Of a stretch of DNA of 36,507 bases, positions 34,232 through 36,507 are shown one piece after another. The stretch comes from Methylophaga sp. (GTDB lineage Bacteria > Pseudomonadota > Gammaproteobacteria > Nitrosococcales > Methylophagaceae). The notes beneath the pieces were generated by a model. It did no database searches. It was not told the origin of the DNA and saw nothing but the letters and a program-made list of their open reading frames with translations. The position numbers and the translations under genes are program-made. The stretch covers positions 1 through 36,507 of the forward strand of contig JALSLH010000073.1 of assembly GCA_026988435.1 (NCBI GenBank). The letters are read 5' to 3'. The stretch's first letter is position 1, and the number at the start of each line of letters is the position of its first letter.

Positions 34232-34260
34232 TTGATAATAGTCCTTTTTAAGTTTAATCT
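34232..34260 (+). promoter_or_regulatory. sigma-70-like promoter for the DUF3450-ExbB operon
   Basis: TTGATA (34232-34237) and TAATCT (34255-34260) are separated by exactly 17 bases. The predicted start near 34267 leaves a leader of about 50 bases. No competing promoter was evident between the repeat element and the gene. Confidence 0.55.
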
Positions 34261-34318
34261 TATGCTTTCGCAAGTCGGCACCCCAACCGCTACTTTCTAA
34301 AGGAAAATGGAAACGATA

Positions 34319-35089
34319 ATGCAGAAGATTAAATGGAACCATCAATTTTCATTCGCAATAGTAACAGCTCTACTTTTACCTCTAAGCTCAATTTCTGGCA
34401 CGCTTGACAAGGCGGTAGACACACAAGTGAAAACAGATATTGCCGCCCAAAAATCACAACAAAAAGTTGACAATTTATCCAATGAAACAAAGGATATGGT
34501 TGCAACGTACCGCGAGACATTACGGCAGACAGCTAGTTTACGCGCGTATAATGACCAGCTTGAAAAATTAGTCACATCGCAAAAGAAAGAACTGAGCTCG
34601 ATGGAAGAACAGTTGCACAATATAGAAAATACTCAAAGAGATATCGTGCCACTTATGTTAAAAATGATTGATACGATGGTTCAATTTGTTGAATTAGATA
34701 TTCCTTTCCTACCTGAAGAGCGCCAACAGCGTATTCTGCAATTACAAACATTGATGGAGCGTGCAGATGTCACTATCGCTGAGAAATATCGCCGCATTTT
34801 AGAAGCCTACCAAGTTGAGACGGAATATGGTCGTACCATTGAGGCTTATCGTGGTGATTTGGTGGTGGGTGATAGCACGCGTACTGTAGATTTTCTTCGT
34901 ATTGGTCGTGTGAGTTTGTATTATTTGACGCTTGATGGCCTTGAAGCAGGTATCTGGAACGATAATCAATGGCAACAATTAGATGATAAATATCGCTCAG
35001 CGATAGAGCAAGGCTTAAAGGTTGCTAAAAAACAATTGCCACCTGACTTACTGGTGTTGCCGACGCAAACTGCGGAGGTGATGCAATGA
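34319..35089 (+). CDS. DUF3450 periplasmic coiled-coil protein of a TonB/ExbB system
   Basis: 256 residues from ATG 34319. An in-frame ATG at 34307 sits only about 4 bases after AAAGGA, while ATG 34319 has GGAAAC at a normal distance and starts the signal peptide (MQKIKWNHQFSFAIVTALLL). A long helical coiled coil (about 30-115) is followed by VELDIPFLPEERQQRILQL and RTVDFLRIGRVSLYYLTLDG, hallmarks of DUF3450. Genes of this family lie next to ttpC/exbB/exbD/tonB2 sets, and the protein is thought to be an accessory of that energy-transducing complex. It overlaps the next gene by 4 bases. Confidence 0.88.
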   Translation: MQKIKWNHQFSFAIVTALLLPLSSISGTLDKAVDTQVKTDIAAQKSQQKVDNLSNETKDMVATYRETLRQTASLRAYNDQLEKLVTSQKKELSSMEEQLHNIENTQRDIVPLMLKMIDTMVQFVELDIPFLPEERQQRILQLQTLMERADVTIAEKYRRILEAYQVETEYGRTIEAYRGDLVVGDSTRTVDFLRIGRVSLYYLTLDGLEAGIWNDNQWQQLDDKYRSAIEQGLKVAKKQLPPDLLVLPTQTAEVMQ

Positions 35090-36447
35090 AATTAATTATC
35101 TCAACATTATTGGTGGGTCTACTTGCTATGCCATCATTGCAAGCAGCAGAAAAACCAAAAGATTTAGATGCCTTATTAAAGCAAGTTAAACGCGAAAGTA
35201 TTTTAGAGCAACAACAAAATAAAAAGCGTGAAGCAGAATTTGTTGCCGCACGAGACGGGCAAGCAAAGCTATTGGCTCAAGCTAATACACAATTAGCTGA
35301 GCAAGAACGTAGAACAACCTTGTTAAACCTAGCATTTCAAGCTCAAGAAACGGAATTAGCTGAAAAAGAAACACTGCTGCAAGAAAAGTCAGGATCATTG
35401 GGCGAGTTATTCGGCACGGTTCGTCAGATGGCAAACGACAGTCGTAGCGTATTAGAAAGCTCAATGACTTCGGCGCAGAAACCTGATCGAGGTGAGTTTT
35501 TAACAACATTGGCTGAACGTAAACAACAACCAACAATTAAGGAATTGCGTGATTTCTGGCTACTGATTCAAGAAGAAATGACGGAATCAGGAAAAATTAC
35601 TCAATTTACCGTACCTGTTATTACGGCAGAAGGTGTAGTTGAAGATCAGCAAGTAACAAGAATAGGTGTATTTACGGCCTTTAGCGAAGGTAACTTTTTA
35701 CGCTATTTACCTGAAACGGGCAGTTTAGTTGAATTAGGCCGTCAACCTGTTGAGCGTCTGCGTCAACTCGTGACTGATTTTGAAGGGGCGGGAGCCGATT
35801 CTGGCCTTATGCCGGTGGTGGTTGATCCAACACGCGGCGCTATTTTAGCATTATTGGTTCAAGCACCTGACTTGAAAGAACGTATTCAACAAGGTGGCTG
35901 GATTGGCTATATTATCTTAGGTTTAGGTGCGATTGGTTTACTTGTTGCGCTGTTGCGGTTCATCTCTTTGACGGTAGTTGGCCGTGGAGTCTCGGCACAA
36001 CAAAAAAATACGGAGGTCAGTTTAAAGAATCCATTAGGCCGAATTTTATCGGTTTACAGTGAAACAGGTTCGCAAGATGTTGAAACCTTATCGTTGAAAT
36101 TAGATGAAGCCATTTTACGAGAAATCCCTAAAATTGAACGTGGCATCGTAACCTTGGCCATTATCGCTGCCATCACGCCGATGCTGGGTTTATTGGGCAC
36201 GGTATCAGGCATGATTGAAACATTCCAATCAATTACTTTATTTGGTACGGGCGACCCTAAACTGATGTCAGGTGGTATTTCTCAAGCATTGGTAACAACA
36301 GAATTAGGTTTAGCGGTAGCGATTCCAATTATGTTGATTCACAGTGCCATTTCTAGTAAAAGTAATCGCTTAGTACAAATTTTAGATGAAGAAAGTTCAG
36401 CATTAGTAGCCCAAAACGCAGAAAAGCATGGAACTACTGAACAGTAA
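35086..36447 (+). CDS. large MotA/TolQ/ExbB-family proton-channel protein (TtpC type)
   Basis: A 453-residue protein. A signal peptide (1-20, ending LQA) and a periplasmic coiled-coil domain (about 23-110, very rich in Gln, Glu and Ala), then a beta region, precede a C-terminal ExbB-like domain. That domain has three membrane segments (about 272-292, 356-378 and 399-420) and the MotA/TolQ signature TPMLGLLGTVSGMIETF. This long form is TtpC of TonB2 systems, which supports TonB-dependent uptake together with a normal ExbB/ExbD/TonB. It overlaps the genes on both sides. Confidence 0.9.
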   Translation: MKLIISTLLVGLLAMPSLQAAEKPKDLDALLKQVKRESILEQQQNKKREAEFVAARDGQAKLLAQANTQLAEQERRTTLLNLAFQAQETELAEKETLLQEKSGSLGELFGTVRQMANDSRSVLESSMTSAQKPDRGEFLTTLAERKQQPTIKELRDFWLLIQEEMTESGKITQFTVPVITAEGVVEDQQVTRIGVFTAFSEGNFLRYLPETGSLVELGRQPVERLRQLVTDFEGAGADSGLMPVVVDPTRGAILALLVQAPDLKERIQQGGWIGYIILGLGAIGLLVALLRFISLTVVGRGVSAQQKNTEVSLKNPLGRILSVYSETGSQDVETLSLKLDEAILREIPKIERGIVTLAIIAAITPMLGLLGTVSGMIETFQSITLFGTGDPKLMSGGISQALVTTELGLAVAIPIMLIHSAISSKSNRLVQILDEESSALVAQNAEKHGTTEQ

Positions 36448-36507
36448 TCTTTTTGGCATACAGCTGCTATTAGAGAATGGCGGCGCGGTCCTAATAGTGA
36501 TCTTAAT
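36428..36507 (+). CDS. start of a second ExbB-family protein (partial, runs off the right edge)
   Basis: ATG 36428 opens a frame that stays open to the end of the window (26 residues, MELLNSNLFGIQLLLENGGA and then VLIVIL). It overlaps the end of the TtpC-type gene by 20 bases in another frame. The sequence resembles the N-terminus of short ExbB/TolQ proteins, as expected for the next gene of a ttpC-exbB-exbD-tonB operon. Confidence 0.7.
   Translation, partial: MELLNSNLFGIQLLLENGGAVLIVIL

Overview
The window looks like a chromosomal segment of an AT-leaning gammaproteobacterial methylotroph. The organism type is an inference from gene content: a methanol-dehydrogenase maturation cluster of mxaRSACKL type directly followed by a complete pqqABCDE operon, embedded among ordinary gammaproteobacterial housekeeping genes (glnS, hemL, sbcB, msrA, tolC). 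Methylophaga or a relative is a plausible guess, but nothing in the sequence alone fixes the genus. No tRNA, rRNA, CRISPR array, prophage or intact insertion sequence was seen.

Layout. 1-749: gene-poor, with a terminator for a gene off the left edge, nested palindromic repeats and a minus-strand terminator. 750-6004, all minus strand and read from right to left: a NarL-type sensor kinase and response regulator, a 139-bp MITE-like hairpin element, a TonB-dependent receptor, and a SoxYZ-like carrier of the type found with quinoprotein dehydrogenases. 6205-17876, plus strand: mxaR-mxaS-mxaA-mxaC-mxaK-mxaL, an isolated type II secretion F-domain membrane protein, pqqA-pqqB-pqqC-pqqD-pqqE, then an ABC-2 type ATPase and permease. 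17931-24707: a pyridoxamine-phosphate-oxidase-fold protein, msrA (minus), glnS, a PIMT-like methyltransferase, a rhodanese, a TolC-family protein, an isochorismatase-family hydrolase, a small secreted Cys-containing protein and an M23 peptidase. 24693-31637, minus strand: a B12-binding radical SAM protein, a VPxPA-CTERM exported protein, sbcB, a secreted ATP-dependent DNA ligase, a Fic protein and hemL. 31710-33676: a second NarL-type two-component pair. 33874-34145: a MITE-like repeat. 34319-36507: a DUF3450 protein, a large TtpC-type ExbB, and the start of a second ExbB that runs off the right edge.

How it fits together. MxaRSACKL are membrane/periplasmic maturation factors for PQQ methanol dehydrogenase (chaperone-like MoxR ATPase, vWA proteins, calcium insertion). 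PqqA-E make the cofactor, and the ABC pair belongs to a type associated with PQQ-dependent alcohol oxidation. The SoxYZ-like carrier, TonB receptor and divergent two-component system are probably auxiliary or regulatory for the same periplasmic oxidation. The structural genes mxaF, mxaJ, mxaG and mxaI are not in the window. The DUF3450/TtpC genes at the right edge are of the type that energises TonB receptors. The least explained pieces are the F-domain protein between mxaL and pqqA, the inverted repeat in the pqqA leader, and the two families of nested palindromic elements, one copy of which sits inside the pqq operon.
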